Positions 1 through 7,466 of a stretch of DNA of 64,000 bases are shown here, piece after piece. Numbering within the stretch: the stretch's first letter is position 1; each line of letters opens with the position of its first letter. The stretch lies in assembly GCF_007859715.1 (NCBI RefSeq), contig NZ_SJPG01000001.1, positions 5,622,527 to 5,686,526 on the forward strand, read 5' to 3'. This DNA is from Rubinisphaera italica (GTDB taxonomy: Bacteria > Planctomycetota > Planctomycetia > Planctomycetales > Planctomycetaceae). Both the position numbers and the translations under genes were made by a program. The notes under the pieces are model-generated. The model ran no database searches. It saw nothing but the letters and a program-made list of their open reading frames with translations, and was not told the origin of the DNA.

Positions 1-943
1 GTTGATCATTAAACCTGTGTTCGGCGGAATTCCGAACATGGCATTCGTAGTCAGCTGAAGCCATTTTATCCTTAACCAGAACAGGTGTATGAAACGGAGT
101 CTTCGGTTCCGCTGGTTTGGACATCATTTCAGGATCCGTAAAATCAAAGTAGTCCCAATGCGGCCCCGAAGGTTCAGGAAGTTCCCAGCTCAGCATGCCT
201 TCCAACTGCCACGTTTCGCAGAATTGATCGAAGGCTATTCTGAAATTATCTATTTGCAATGGTTCAATACGTTCATAATGGAATTCAGAGTTGAGCCGAG
301 GAATTTTTGTTGTTTTCTTGAGCGGGAATACATGATCGCTCCCTTCTGGTAACTTCTTCCATTGATCACGAATGCCATCTCTGTCAGCTAAGAAAGAGGG
401 ATGACTGATGAGCCAACCCGCGGCACCAAGTAAGCGATCAAGAATTTCTTGATGCTTTCCCGTCACGTGACGAATTTGCCTTGAGCAAACAGAACCTAGC
501 GGTTCCGTCCATTCGCTTTCAGCCCGGGGCCTCAATTTCAATAATTCGTTGTTCAAACCATCAGAGAGTGGAGCAAATTTGATGGCGTTAAATTGACTGA
601 CCCCCAGTGTTCGATGAAACTGACACAGAGTGCTGAACTCTGCTTCGATTCTCTGCTCTGCAGGACTCAAACGGTAGTACTTGTTCAAAAGGAGATAAAG
701 GTTCCAGTCCAGGCAGAAAATCACTTCGTTTTCTGCCAGTCGATCGCGAAACCATTGTTTATTTTCATCCACTAGCTGATGGAATCGTCGATCATCGACG
801 ATGGATCCGACTCGAAAACTGGAAATGCCTCGGTTTTGATTTTTTTCAGCAATCCGCTGGAAATCTGCAAGTACAGACTGGCTCATTTTCCAATCGGCAT
901 CCTCTGCCGCTTTCGCATGTAAGTTCGTGGTCGTGTTTTGCAT
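1..943 (-). CDS. Partial hypothetical protein (3' end beyond window)
   Basis: A reading frame of at least 314 codons runs on the minus strand from an ATG at 943-941 and is still open at base 1, so the C terminus is missing. A GGAGG lies about 11 bases before the ATG. The protein is soluble and rich in charged and aromatic residues, with no signal peptide, membrane segment or motif I recognise. I could not assign a family. It has the same strand as the ubiquitin-like operon ending at 1594. Both are preceded by the same 26-bp motif (copies at 1338 and 5544), which hints at shared control. Confidence 0.6.
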   Translation of the reverse strand, partial: MQNTTTNLHAKAAEDADWKMSQSVLADFQRIAEKNQNRGISSFRVGSIVDDRRFHQLVDENKQWFRDRLAENEVIFCLDWNLYLLLNKYYRLSPAEQRIEAEFSTLCQFHRTLGVSQFNAIKFAPLSDGLNNELLKLRPRAESEWTEPLGSVCSRQIRHVTGKHQEILDRLLGAAGWLISHPSFLADRDGIRDQWKKLPEGSDHVFPLKKTTKIPRLNSEFHYERIEPLQIDNFRIAFDQFCETWQLEGMLSWELPEPSGPHWDYFDFTDPEMMSKPAEPKTPFHTPVLVKDKMASADYECHVRNSAEHRFNDQ

Positions 944-1593
944 CCTGCTCACAGCCTCCGTATCTCGTCTCTAATAATTTCTACTGTCATTTTCCAAAAT
1001 TGTGGTTGCACTGTTCAATACTGATTTTTCGATTTTGTCCCTTTCTGTGTGGAATTTTGCTGAATCCAGTCCCAGGCGATCAATTGACCGATCAACTGGG
1101 AGATGTTTTGACGGATTTCGTCAGAATTTGGTGGGGGTGTTTTCGATTTGGGAGAACCTTTGTCGGGTCTGGGCATCCGGTACCTTTCTTGAGGAAATGG
1201 ACGAACGTGCGAAGACTGTCAGATAAGCCTTCGGCGTGAAAGCAGTTTTGAGCGGTTGTGTTACCGACAATTAGAAACAGCAATTGCCTGTGTCTGAAAG
1301 AGTCCCTGAGAATTAAGACTTCTCTCTCATCTAATGATGACACATTTTTCGCGATTATTTAGCGCTGCGAGCAAAGCGTACCGGAGTTTCGAAACTTTGC
1401 ATTGAAACTGCAAATTGACCGGAATCGTCGGGAGCCAGCGAGGCTCAGAGAATCAGTAAAAACTCGAAAACGCCTGTTTTTAAGCACGAAACTGTAATTT
1501 ACGGGTTACCAGTTAAGCGATTGCTGGTATCCTCCAGCAATCGCCAATTCTCTTAGGAGTAAATTCACTGTTTGGGTCTGAAAGCTTCTCCAA
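944..1593. other. Non-coding gap before the partial gene
   Basis: About 650 bases without a convincing gene. Short frames exist on both strands but overlap one another and lack ribosome binding sites. The only structure I see is the 26-bp motif at 1338-1363, repeated at 5544-5569. The gap lies upstream of the minus-strand gene at 1-943 and downstream of the ThiF-type gene, so it probably holds the promoter of the former and the transcription end of the latter. Confidence 0.4.
1338..1363 (-). promoter_or_regulatory. Repeated 26-bp upstream motif, copy 1
   Basis: Begins TGACAC and ends TTTAGC (plus strand). It matches 5544-5569 at 22 of 26 positions. It lies about 395 bases upstream of the ATG of the partial gene at 943. 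The other copy lies 230 bases upstream of the small gene at 5314. Both target genes are on the minus strand and the motif has the same orientation, so a shared regulatory site or promoter element is plausible. No protein is known for it. Confidence 0.35.
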
Positions 1594-2253
1594 CTAAGAA
1601 TTGGCAATCATCAATTCATTCGCCAGCAGATTCATGCAGAGGTCCCAATCGTTCCCCATGCCGCGTAACCAGCGGGAGAACTGGTGCAGCATCAGGCCGG
1701 CGGCGATGTTGGCCGTGTAGATGGTGCTCCGGGCAGTGCATTGGCCAGTTTGGGCTTCGGCCTGCCAGAACAGTGTGGTCGCGTAATGCTGTCGGGAATT
1801 GTGATCCGTGGCTGTCAGGATCCGCATCGATTCTCCCAGCATGCGGCCGTCGCTCCAGAATTCGCAATGATCTTTGAGAGTTCGCCAGATGGATTCGCGG
1901 GTGCTGATCCGGTCGACGCAGCAGAAGACGACCGTTCCGACTTCCATGCGGGAGCGGAAGCGGTCGGCAATTGTCGTCACTGTGATTGTGGGATCGAGTT
2001 CCTGGATGCGTCGGGCCGTGGCCTCGACTTTGAGCTGTCCCAGATCCTGATGGTCATAACCTTGTGTGGTGATGTTGGTCGGTTCGACCTGATCAAAATC
2101 GATCAGCTGCAGTCGTGGTACTCCCAGAGCGGCCAGTTGCAGGGCGACCTGACGTCCGATCGCTCCCACCCCGATCACGGTTGCCTGCAACTCTTCGATC
2201 CGCTCTCGGGGGACGAGGTCAGCTTGTCGGGTAAAACGGTCTTGATTGGTCAT
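1594..2253 (-). CDS. ThiF/E1-like ubiquitin-activating enzyme
   Basis: This 219-residue protein is an E1/ThiF-family adenylating enzyme. The nucleotide-binding GVGAIG is at residues 28-33, followed by an acidic strand end ([11 protein letters not shown]) and the [16 protein letters not shown] region that in E1s contacts ATP. C172, in [10 protein letters not shown], is the candidate thioester cysteine. The zinc-binding CxxC pairs of many ThiF proteins are absent. By family knowledge it would adenylate the C terminus of the Ub-like protein at 4017-4304 and pass it to the E2 at 2857-3900. Its ATG overlaps the stop of the JAMM gene by 4 bases, which indicates translational coupling as the last gene of the operon. 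Confidence 0.85.
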   Translation of the reverse strand: MTNQDRFTRQADLVPRERIEELQATVIGVGAIGRQVALQLAALGVPRLQLIDFDQVEPTNITTQGYDHQDLGQLKVEATARRIQELDPTITVTTIADRFRSRMEVGTVVFCCVDRISTRESIWRTLKDHCEFWSDGRMLGESMRILTATDHNSRQHYATTLFWQAEAQTGQCTARSTIYTANIAAGLMLHQFSRWLRGMGNDWDLCMNLLANELMIANS

Positions 2254-2921
2254 GCGTTGAACTCCAGAAAAGAGTGGGGATTGTCAAACAGGTCGCCATA
2301 CTCCCAGAGTTCGTCGGGTTCCATGAGGTCCGTCCAGTTCTGGGATTGATCGACCACGTTCTCGTCATACTCGTCCTGCCAGGCGGCATAGTCGGTCCCG
2401 GCAAACGGTTGCCGGTAATCGATCGAGGTTTTGATTCGCAGGCGGGAATCCTGCATGCGGTTCCAGCGAAGTTCTGCGTAGCGTTTGCCTTCCCTGGCCA
2501 GAATAAACATCACGGCCCAGTCACACTCCCCGAAACTGGTTTCCATTGTGTCCAGATCCGTGGGACTCGGTTCCGGGGACTCCCCCGGATGCGTATGGAT
2601 CCAGATGCGAGCGAATTGCTCGGGCTTTAATCCGCGATCAATTTGCTGATCGAAGTAATCGGCAATCGCGTCCTCGGCAAAGCTGACGGTCACGGCTGTG
2701 CAGATCTGCGGTAACAAAACCAGCTCTTCGACATAGAGCAGATCGTCTGCAGAGGAGATTCCGAAGCCCCCCACTTCAGTCGGGCCGGCATCGCGCAGAT
2801 AAATCAACTTGGCCCAAGCCGTCGGGCTGAACTTCAAGGCCGGTCGATGAAAGCGTTTACGACGAGGCCGTCTCTGCAGGCGTCGTGGGAGTGGGGATTT
2901 GTTGGGGGTGCGTCGTTTCAT
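2250..2921 (-). CDS. JAB/MPN (JAMM) metalloprotease, deubiquitinase-like
   Basis: This protein is 223 residues from the ATG at 2921, chosen because an AGAGGA sequence lies 8-9 bases upstream; a longer frame starts at 2996 without such a site. After a very basic N-terminal 30 residues comes a JAB/MPN domain with a complete zinc site: E49 in TEVGG, H109 and H111 in HTHPGE, S119, and D122 in SPTD, matching HxHx(10)D. It should remove or mature the Ub-like modifier by cutting an isopeptide or C-terminal bond. The gene overlaps the end of the E2 gene by 65 bases, and its stop overlaps the E1 start. The C terminus is acidic and aromatic. Confidence 0.85.
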   Translation of the reverse strand: MKRRTPNKSPLPRRLQRRPRRKRFHRPALKFSPTAWAKLIYLRDAGPTEVGGFGISSADDLLYVEELVLLPQICTAVTVSFAEDAIADYFDQQIDRGLKPEQFARIWIHTHPGESPEPSPTDLDTMETSFGECDWAVMFILAREGKRYAELRWNRMQDSRLRIKTSIDYRQPFAGTDYAAWQDEYDENVVDQSQNWTDLMEPDELWEYGDLFDNPHSFLEFNA

Positions 2922-3900
2922 AATGATTGTCCTCTTCTTCTTCGAGTTCAGGATCAGTTTCAGAAAGGGTTTCGTAACAGGCTTCGCAATAGCCATCGGT
3001 CAGGCAGTTACTGCAGAAGTCGTGATTGCATTCGCTGCATGTATTGAGGCAGTCTTGGCAATGGGGTGCAGAGCACTCCTCGCAGCACAGCAGACAGGAA
3101 CCGCATAGCGAGTCGTGACAGTTCCGACAGCAATCACAGCACTGATGGCAGTAGGGATCTTCACAGCCACTGCAGACAGTGAGGTCGTCATCACCGCAAC
3201 TGGTTCCACAATCCAGACAGGGGGTGCCGTACCACTCCTTAAGGGTGACGTAGGCCGAGTCGTCGTTGTAGGTGTTGAGCGTGTTGGCGACGATCAGAAA
3301 GAAATCGCAGAAACGTCCCTGAGCGAGTGCCGCTTCGATCCCCGACTTCGCTTCCCCTTCGCAGAGGATGCCATCAGAAATGTGCGGATGGACGAAGTCG
3401 GAATTGGCATTCGAGGGCGCGGGGTCAAGAGCGTGGATGTCGTAACTGGGACCAGGTCCATCATTTGTCCAGTTGTAAACAATATCGAAGCGACCAAGCG
3501 TGATTTCTTCGAGAGTAATCTCGTCCGTCACCACACGGAGGATGCCGTGTCGTAGATCGATACTCACTTCGCTGAATTCGCTCGGGAGGGCGATCAGTTC
3601 TTCGTAGATCAAGCGGAGATCGGGTGCGGTGGATCGCGATTTGATGGACTGCTCCAGATCACGTGTCCGTTGTCGCAGATCGGTAGCGAGACGTTCCATG
3701 GTGAAGATCAGCCGCGTGTTGATGATCCGTTCGGCCATTGACCACTCGTGGTCTTGAGCCAACTGCTTCTGTCGCAGCAATCGCTGGAGGCGATTCCAGT
3801 CCTTCTCAGGGAGATCGATCTCCCGATTCGACGGATCGACCAGCATTGCCTCTCGAATGGAGATCGCGGCTCGCAACGCAAGTCGCTGAAAGTCATTCAT
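2857..3900 (-). CDS. E2-like conjugating enzyme with Cys-rich RING-like tail
   Basis: This 347-residue protein has three parts. Residues 1-100 are helical. Residues 105-215 resemble a bacterial E2/UBC fold, with [13 protein letters not shown] at 171-183 matching the E2 HP...C active-site pattern and making C180 the likely catalytic cysteine. Residues 228-309 contain 24 cysteines in CxxC pairs, suggesting several zinc-binding treble-clef or RING-like knuckles; the tail is acidic and Pro/Thr-rich. Such E2-RING fusions are known from comparative work on prokaryotic ubiquitin-like systems. It may combine E2 and E3 roles in one chain. AAAGG lies 7 bases before the ATG. It sits between the Ub-like gene and the JAMM gene. 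Confidence 0.75.
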   Translation of the reverse strand: MNDFQRLALRAAISIREAMLVDPSNREIDLPEKDWNRLQRLLRQKQLAQDHEWSMAERIINTRLIFTMERLATDLRQRTRDLEQSIKSRSTAPDLRLIYEELIALPSEFSEVSIDLRHGILRVVTDEITLEEITLGRFDIVYNWTNDGPGPSYDIHALDPAPSNANSDFVHPHISDGILCEGEAKSGIEAALAQGRFCDFFLIVANTLNTYNDDSAYVTLKEWYGTPCLDCGTSCGDDDLTVCSGCEDPYCHQCCDCCRNCHDSLCGSCLLCCEECSAPHCQDCLNTCSECNHDFCSNCLTDGYCEACYETLSETDPELEEEEDNHYETTHPQQIPTPTTPAETASS

Positions 3901-3937
3901 AGGAAGCCTTTCTCAAAAAGTGTTTGTGGAAGAAAAA

Positions 3938-3977
3938 GGGCCGGGCAGCCAGGTTCAATAACCTGACTGCCCGGCCC
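3938..3977 (-). terminator. 18-bp hairpin with T tails inside the Ub operon
   Basis: The arms GGGCCGGGCAGCCAGGTT and AACCTGACTGCCCGGCCC pair over 18 positions with one mismatch around a CAAT loop. On the minus strand it is followed by TTTTT and on the plus strand by AAAAAA, so it is a bidirectional intrinsic terminator by shape. It lies between the Ub-like gene and the E2 gene of the same operon. Leaky termination here would give more modifier than enzyme; alternatively it is a true transcript end. Confidence 0.7.
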
Positions 3978-4016
3978 AAAAAACCAAGGGAGAACTCATT
4001 CCCCCCTTTAAATTCA

Positions 4017-4304
4017 TCAACACCCTGTAGGAGCAAACTGAACTCTCTCAGTCTCCCGAGGCCCATGCGACTTCCCAGAGGCACCTCGTGCCCCTTCGAT
4101 TTTTGTGGGGGTGAGGGAGACGCGGTCGCCTTCCTGGAGGATGTAGTCCGAGCTGACCGGTTGGCGGTTGACGCGGATGAGATAGTCGGCTGCGATGCCG
4201 TGCTTGAGGCGTTGGTCAACGAACTTGGAGATGGTGGTCTCGGGTTCGATGGAGATGTAGTCGGCGAAACCGCCGCCGTCGTTGTTGATATAGAGAATCT
4301 TCAA
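4017..4304 (-). CDS. Ubiquitin/ThiS-like beta-grasp modifier
   Basis: The protein has 95 residues. The start is TTG at 4304, supported by AAGGAG six bases upstream. Residues 1-75 look like a beta-grasp fold of the ThiS/MoaD/Ub type: an N-terminal MKILYINNDGGGFADYI strand pair, a helix at ISKFVDQRLKHG, and VNRQPVSSDYILQEGDRVSL typical of ThiS-like proteins. The fold is followed by KIEGARGASG and about 20 further residues ending in TGC, so it does not end in GG. Processing by the JAMM protease near GARGASG would expose a usable C terminus; that is inference. The E1, E2 and protease lie downstream on the same strand. Confidence 0.75.
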   Translation of the reverse strand: MKILYINNDGGGFADYISIEPETTISKFVDQRLKHGIAADYLIRVNRQPVSSDYILQEGDRVSLTPTKIEGARGASGKSHGPRETERVQFAPTGC

Positions 4305-4346
4305 AATGGGCTCCTTGTGTGAAAGTAATGAGGTGTAAAGGGGCTG

Positions 4347-4535
4347 TCATTTTCGTCGAGGTCGACGAGTTCGATGACGATTCAGGCGAATGTCGCCGCC
4401 TTGGATGTTGCCGATCAACAGCACGGCAAAGGTGATCCCGAAAGCGATAAACGACTCGGAAATCCCTCCAATGATGCCGGCGATAATCAGCGAACCATGG
4501 AGATAGGCGGCATTCAGCTTGTGCCGAGCGGACAT
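4347..4535 (-). CDS. Small membrane protein in the Ub operon
   Basis: This protein has 62 residues from the ATG at 4535, which has an excellent AGGAGG just three bases upstream; a longer frame begins at 4586 without one. It contains a hydrophobic stretch (HGSLIIAGIIGGISESFIAF followed by GITFAVLLIG), enough for one or two membrane passes, and ends in a basic tail rich in Arg and Lys. It overlaps the preceding gene by 22 bases and precedes the Ub-like gene. I do not recognise a family. Its position suggests a membrane anchor or target within the conjugation operon, without direct evidence. Confidence 0.5.
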   Translation of the reverse strand: MSARHKLNAAYLHGSLIIAGIIGGISESFIAFGITFAVLLIGNIQGGDIRLNRHRTRRPRRK

Positions 4536-4828
4536 GATCCTCCTTGTGGGGTTTGAGAAATGAGGAATTCCGGAGACATCCAGCAATCCTCGGGGAGTGG
4601 ATGTCGCAATCGATGAACGCCGACGCTGTGCTGGCGATCGAGTTCATCCCAGTCGAGGATCGGAATGTCGTCATCGATGACATCGGGGTAGAGAGGGACG
4701 AATCCCCGTGAGTGGATCGTGCGAACTGATTCGCCGGTGGCCCGGGCGACTGCCCGATCAAAATCGCGTTGTCGCAGCGGACAACCAGTTTCTGAGCAGG
4801 GATTCAGAGAATGTGATTGAGAAGTCAT
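4514..4828 (-). CDS. Hypothetical protein, first gene of Ub operon
   Basis: This 104-residue protein starts at the ATG at 4828, with AAGGA six bases upstream. It contains a RDFDRAVARATGESVRTIH stretch that looks like a short helix-turn-helix-type segment, followed by an acidic region rich in Asp and Ile, and a Gly/Ser-rich end. The composition and ribosome site support a real gene, but I cannot name a family. It lies directly after an intrinsic terminator and opens the run of genes leading to the Ub-like modifier, so it may be a companion or regulator of that operon. Confidence 0.5.
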   Translation of the reverse strand: MTSQSHSLNPCSETGCPLRQRDFDRAVARATGESVRTIHSRGFVPLYPDVIDDDIPILDWDELDRQHSVGVHRLRHPLPEDCWMSPEFLISQTPQGGSCPLGTS

Positions 4829-4853
4829 AAGGATTCCTTGTTTGTAAAAGTAC

Positions 4854-4880
4854 GTAAAAAAACTCCCGCGAAACGGGAGT
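4854..4880 (-). terminator. Intrinsic terminator after the gene at 5006-5314
   Basis: On the minus strand ACTCCCG, a TTTCG loop and CGGGAGT are followed by seven T residues: a classic rho-independent terminator. It separates the small gene at 5006-5314 from the Ub operon start at 4828, so the latter needs readthrough or its own promoter within about 25 bases. Confidence 0.75.
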
Positions 4881-5005
4881 CAGGGAGCAGACTGCTCCAC
4901 CGGGGCAGTCACAGGGTGGTCAAGAATTGACCGACGGATTGTGGGCTCCTGCAGACTGCCGAAAGGTGGCAGTTAGCGAGAAGCAGTAGATGGCGGCGAA
5001 CCGCC

Positions 5006-5314
5006 TCAGTAATCTTCTGGCATCAACACGGTCGTGAGGGAATGATCCGATTCCGTGATGATCCAGAATTTTTTCTGATCTTCAGAGTGATACACCGAGA
5101 AGACACGACCACCCGATTCCAGAGCCTGGTCGTTGGCCTGCCGATCTTCCGAGCAGCAGTCCCCCCAGTCGCCGGTGAGGTGACGTTTGAGAGCTCGGAG
5201 AACTTCGGAGGGAGGCAACTGGGAGAGAGCGTTGGGGGTGATGACGATCTGGCCGGAAGGGAAACGCAAGTGGCCAGAGGAAGAGGAATCAGCTGAGTCA
5301 TTGAATGCGATCAT
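5006..5314 (-). CDS. Plasmid/ICE-type small conserved protein
   Basis: This protein has 102 residues from the ATG at 5314, preceded by GAAAGG four bases away; upstream ATGs at 5377 and 5434 lack ribosome sites. The central RHLTGDWGDCCSEDRQAND and the end FWIITESDHSLTTVLMPEDY resemble a small family widespread on plasmids and integrative elements and annotated only as hypothetical or plasmid-related. No catalytic role is known. It is followed by an intrinsic terminator and preceded by copy 2 of the 26-bp motif. Its presence beside the ubiquitin-like genes supports a mobile origin for this segment. Confidence 0.65.
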   Translation of the reverse strand: MIAFNDSADSSSSGHLRFPSGQIVITPNALSQLPPSEVLRALKRHLTGDWGDCCSEDRQANDQALESGGRVFSVYHSEDQKKFWIITESDHSLTTVLMPEDY

Positions 5315-5801
5315 AAAACCTTTCTGTTCAATAGAGGGGAGTGCTGTGGTTGATGCATTCAGGACTAAGGTATGCATCGGAGACAATGAACGCAGAATTG
5401 TCCGTAAGCAGAAGCCAAACAGCAGATTCGGCAAGTCGCGGTCATGAATCGGATTGCTAAGATCGAAAAATCAGTTCATGAATTCCAACAGACAGCGAGA
5501 AAAGACTGCGACTGAAGATTAATATTTCTCCATCACCTTATAGTGACACGTTTTTGCCGATTGTTTAGCCCATCCCCTAATAGCTCGGCAGCCTGGAGAT
5601 TCAGAGCCTTTCGAGAGGCGATGCGACTTCGCAGGTGCATCTTTTCCAGGAAATATTGATATCAATGATGCAGAATGCGCACCATCAAATTGGGAGCTGA
5701 TCCTGAAAAGAAAGACCTTAGCTCAATAATGTCGGTTACTCGAAACCAGATTGAAGTGCCCGATCAGTTTGTAATAAGCAATCATGCCAGAGAGATTCTA
5801 C
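5315..5801. other. Non-coding gap with copy 2 of the 26-bp motif
   Basis: About 490 bases without a supported gene. Open frames here overlap each other and lack ribosome sites. It contains the motif at 5544-5569. It presumably carries the promoter of the minus-strand gene at 5314 and the transcription end of the CBS gene. Confidence 0.35.
5544..5569 (-). promoter_or_regulatory. Repeated 26-bp upstream motif, copy 2
   Basis: Begins TGACACG and ends GTTTAGC (plus strand). It is identical to 1338-1363 at 22 of 26 positions. It is 230 bases upstream of the ATG at 5314. The repetition ahead of two different minus-strand genes is the only support for a regulatory role. Confidence 0.35.
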
Positions 5802-6533
5802 TTACAATTCCGCTCGCAGTGCTGGGAGATCGGAAAGGGTTAAGATTCCCATCGGTTTTTCAGAGGGCTTTCCATGCTCTGTCACCAGAATAGCCTGAAG
5901 TAAATTTCCCTTTTTGTATTCCTTCTCAATCAGGCTGAGTGCATCAATAATGTTCGCATTGCGATTGATGAAGATGAAGGAGTGTTTGTCTTCTGAAAAA
6001 GGGAGCACGTCAGCGACTGGCTGTTCTACATTAAACTCGGTTTCTTTGGAGAGCGTAGCCGCCAGCCACATTGCGATGGTATGCGCTGTCAGTAAATCAA
6101 TGATGATTCCATCTCTGACCACCGGAACTTGCGAATACTTTTTCTCACGCATCAACTGGGCGATCTTGCCAATGGGATCCGTTGCCGCACACATCACGAC
6201 ATTATCGGAATATTTCGGAATCAGTTTTTCAGGACTTGCCAGAGAATTGGCCAGCTTTTCCATTCGTTCTACTGACTGAGAAGTTGGACTGGCAAGGATG
6301 AGTTTTTGATCGTAGCGATGGACCAGAAAATTTCTGAGCTTGGAAAATTCCAACAGTGCGAATTTATGTTTCTTAATCAGCCGATTCGATTTTGCCCCCG
6401 TTCGCACCAGATTGGAAAATGTGATGTTATCGGCAGCATTTTGCTGGGAACGCAGCAGTTCATCGATCTGGTTGTAAGCAGAAAGGAATCGGAAAGTCAA
6501 ATTATCCATAAGGTCGGTTTGCTCATTGGTCAT
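5802..6533 (-). CDS. CBS-domain protein
   Basis: The protein has 243 residues. Residues 1-95 are helical. Residues 95-243 form a pair of CBS motifs: one around PIGKIAQLMREKKYSQVPVV and one around NANIIDALSLIEKEYKKGNL, each followed by a GILTLSDL-type or IIDLLTAHTI strand-helix. CBS pairs bind adenosyl nucleotides and usually regulate a partner domain. None is fused here, so it may be a stand-alone sensor. The start could also be the second ATG at 6509. It has no obvious operon partner; the relic CRISPR leader lies on its upstream side. Function beyond nucleotide sensing cannot be stated. Confidence 0.75.
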   Translation of the reverse strand: MTNEQTDLMDNLTFRFLSAYNQIDELLRSQQNAADNITFSNLVRTGAKSNRLIKKHKFALLEFSKLRNFLVHRYDQKLILASPTSQSVERMEKLANSLASPEKLIPKYSDNVVMCAATDPIGKIAQLMREKKYSQVPVVRDGIIIDLLTAHTIAMWLAATLSKETEFNVEQPVADVLPFSEDKHSFIFINRNANIIDALSLIEKEYKKGNLLQAILVTEHGKPSEKPMGILTLSDLPALRAEL

Positions 6534-6854
6534 CAGGGGATGAGAAATGGAATGTCACGTGTCCATAAATGTACCCTTAGCCAGTTTCAAACTCCAGTCG
6601 GTTTCCAGCATTGATACAGATCAACAAACAGCAATGCCAATTGAGATACAGATATTGAAACGGCTAAATTTAAGTAGATTTTCGTTGAAGTACCTGTATT
6701 CTCACGATAAAATATGGCATGAGAGATTATTAAAAGGACTTTCTTTCACGTAACCTCCCAGGGATACTGTGTTTAAGTGCACATAAAATTCTGCATTAGC
6801 GTGTACGAGTGTAGTCAACGGGGGTAATTTCCTGCACATTTTTAAATTGTTGAA

Positions 6855-6983
6855 GGGGAGCAGGTTATGGCAAAGAGTGGTAGAATTATTGTGTTTGGCA
6901 CGAAATTTGGTTTGACAGATTCGGCCAAAGCCTGCAAAGTGGGTTTGCAAATGTTGGTATACCATAGGGTTACAATCCCAACA
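6855..6983 (+). repeat. Degenerate CRISPR leader (copy 0)
   Basis: This stretch matches the intact leaders at 7261, 11890 and 24653 in pieces: AGCAGGTTATGG against AACAGGTTATGA, and GTTTGGCACGAAATTTGG against GTTTGGCACGGAATTTGG. It also has a shifted CCTGCAAAGTG against CCTGCAAGTG. It sits immediately before a full repeat, as the other leaders do. It has drifted far from the other three and has lost the conserved promoter, so it is probably inactive. Confidence 0.6.
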
Positions 6984-7096
6984 GTTGCATGAGCTGTTGC
7001 CCGCTTGAGGGCTTTGAAACGCTTATTTAGCAGTTCTTGCAGTCGGTTCATTTCGCTGTTGCATTAAGCGTAGCCCGCTTGGGGGCTTTGAGAAAC
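6984..7096 (+). CRISPR. Relic array: one repeat, one spacer, degenerate repeat
   Basis: A full 37-nt repeat of the GAGCTG variant lies at 6984-7020. A 37-nt spacer (7021-7057) follows, then a decayed 39-nt repeat at 7058-7096 with TTAAGCGTAG and GGGGG changes and an extra GA near its end. It follows the degenerate leader. This appears to be the remains of an older array of the same family as arrays 1-3. Confidence 0.75.
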
Positions 7097-7161
7097 AGGG
7101 CCGATGTCCTTGGGCTTGCCGTTCTGGGAAGCGTGATGGAATTGTTCTGTTTGACAGTCCG

Positions 7162-7260
7162 AAATCTCTGATAAGCCAACTCTATCAATCGATTCAGGAG
7201 TATATCGCCGAACTTCCGCCGTGGGATGGAATTTGGCTGGAGCGCCCAGGCTCTCCATAG
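7162..7260 (+). pseudogene. cas1 3'-end remnant (33 codons)
   Basis: Read in frame from 7162 this encodes the last 32 residues of Cas1 and its TAG stop. The end QSIQEYIAELPPWDGIWLER followed by PGSP differs from the intact cas1 end (up to 11889) by one Lys-to-Glu change in that part. Most base differences are at third positions. No start or upstream coding part exists. The intact leader starts right after its stop, exactly as downstream of the real cas1. It therefore looks like the scar of a duplicated or replaced cas1-leader-array unit, and its divergence suggests a different cas1 allele. Confidence 0.85.
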
Positions 7261-7466
7261 TGACGGAAAAACCCCGCATTGGCGCGCAAAAGTTGGTCAA
7301 AAACGGTGAGGGCCTGACATTTTTGTAAGTGACTATTAGGTAACAGGTTATGAAAACGGAAAATGGAATTTTTGAGTTTGGCACGGAATTTGGGTTGATT
7401 TTTTCGGGAGGGTCTGACATTATGCCCCTGCAAGTGCTTACGCGGCATGGAGTTAAAATGACCGCC
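7261..7466 (+). promoter_or_regulatory. CRISPR leader 1 with promoter
   Basis: A 206-base leader shared almost unchanged with 11890-12095 and 24653-24858. It contains TTGATT (7395-7400), a 17-base spacer and CATTAT (7418-7423) preceded by TGA, an extended -10 arrangement, conserved in all three leaders. It would drive transcription into array 1. Several short leader stretches before the first repeat (GGCACGGAATTTGGGTTGA, TGCAAGTGCTTACG) are candidates for integrase or adaptation signals. Confidence 0.8.

Noticed and set aside
1684..2349. 221-codon plus-strand frame over the E1 gene
   Set aside because: Antisense shadow of the ThiF-like gene; no ribosome site, and the opposite frame has clear domain motifs.
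4216..4761. 181-codon minus-strand frame across the small Ub-operon genes
   Set aside because: It overlaps three better supported frames with ribosome sites and has an arginine/serine-rich composition typical of a shadow.
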